A DNA stretch of 64,000 nucleotides from Anaerolineae bacterium (lineage in GTDB: Bacteria; Chloroflexota; Anaerolineae; Promineifilales; Promineifilaceae): assembly GCA_023384355.1 (NCBI GenBank), contig JAHDWL010000001.1:186001-250000 (forward strand). The letters are read 5' to 3'. Under the pieces are notes generated by a model. That model saw nothing but the letters and a program-made list of their open reading frames with translations. It did no database searches and had not been told where the DNA came from. The first letter of the stretch is position 1, and the number at the start of each line of letters is the position of its first letter. The translations under genes were made by a program, and so were the position numbers. Below are positions 63,689-64,000 of the stretch, one piece after another.

Positions 63689-64000
63689 TTCAGCTTATAT
63701 TATCGCCTTGGTTAACGAGCGAGATCGTATCATGCACAAGCAAAGATCTCGGCGCGACGTTATCGTGACCGGCAGTTTATAATAACTGAGGGTGTGCTTT
63801 TAGAAATCGGAAATTCTTTAGCCACACATTTTCGGATAGAAGCCACACAAATTATTGAATAATTCCTTGACTCGCCACAAGTCGAGGTCGTATATATCAC
63901 ACCGCGGTTGCTCGTCTCAGCTGTCGCTTTCTACAAGCAAATGTCTGATAAAGAATGGGGCCTTGTTGATTGTTTATCCTTTGTGATCATGCGCGAGCGT
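63669..64000 (+). pseudogene. PIN-domain (VapC-like) toxin, frameshifted and with a nonsense codon; runs off the window
   Basis: Translation from TTG 63669 gives TSLFVDSAYIIALVNERDR, the start of a PIN ribonuclease with its first catalytic Asp, but soon ends at a TAA (63780-63782). The rest of the domain is in another frame: YHAQAKISARRYRDRQFIITEGVLLEIGNSL, then after a TAA at 63860-63862 FLDSPQVEVVY and DKEWGLVDCLSFVIMRER. Restoring one base near 63727-63729 (CGTAT to CGTTAT) would join the frames. Two lesions suggest a decayed toxin next to an intact antitoxin. Sequencing error is possible for the frameshift but less likely for both. Confidence 0.75.

Overview
The window reads as a chromosomal segment of a Chloroflexota bacterium, most like the filamentous Anaerolineae/Ardenticatenia-type lineages. 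This is inferred from protein style: secreted proteins with PT-rich linkers and a C-terminal IYLPMIVR tail, an RNA polymerase beta-prime subunit with a long coiled-coil insert and acidic tail, and a GC-rich coding style with AT-rich promoters. No rRNA, tRNA, CRISPR array or prophage was recognised. About 50 protein genes cover almost all of the sequence.

Layout. (1) 1-8200: exported proteins, namely the 3' end of a repeat protein, an ExeM-like extracellular nuclease (lamin-tail, Ig-like and EEP domains plus C-terminal repeats), and two paralogous exported proteins of unknown function. (2) 8246-11928, minus strand: a lipoprotein, an ALDH7-type aldehyde dehydrogenase and an EamA permease. (3) 12114-24656: DinB-like protein, methyltransferase, YvcK, GAPDH, MazG-like pyrophosphatase, metallophosphoesterase, a SulP-STAS-rhodanese fusion, class II fructose-1,6-bisphosphatase, a membrane protein, a TolB-like propeller, xseA, rsfS and ndk. 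YvcK, GAPDH and GlpX give this part a central-carbon/gluconeogenesis flavour. (4) 24713-38332: an acidic WLExLA-repeat protein, a histone-deacetylase-family enzyme, the K+-independent proton-pumping pyrophosphatase, xseB, ftsY, prfB with its programmed +1 frameshift, and rpoC standing apart from rpoB. (5) 38447-40585, minus strand: type 2 IPP isomerase and a polyprenyl diphosphate synthase. (6) 40731-63430: a large surface-glycan cluster with nucleotide-sugar enzymes (UXS-like, epimerase, GMD, phosphohexomutase, DegT aminotransferase), several glycosyltransferases, GtrA and two O-antigen-ligase/polymerase-type proteins. (7) 63461-64000: a VapB-like antitoxin followed by a broken PIN toxin gene.

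Inside the glycan cluster sits a three-gene insert (about 44980-49690) with its own strong promoters: two tightly coupled P-loop ATPases, the second ending in a nuclease-like domain whose catalytic Asp and Lys are missing, facing a RecB/DEDD (DUF2779-type) nuclease with a probable Fe-S cluster. A few kb further on is a small protein joining an effector-associated (EAD7-like) domain to ComEA-type helix-hairpin-helix DNA-binding repeats. These are the best candidates here for an undescribed conflict or DNA-processing system.

Expression signals. Strong intrinsic terminators follow the nuclease gene, gap, rsfS, hppA and rpoC. Good sigma-70-type promoters precede rpoC and the ATPase pair. Several genes have a TANNNT box only 6-9 bases from the ATG and no Shine-Dalgarno, which suggests leaderless mRNAs. 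rsfS appears to start with CTG.
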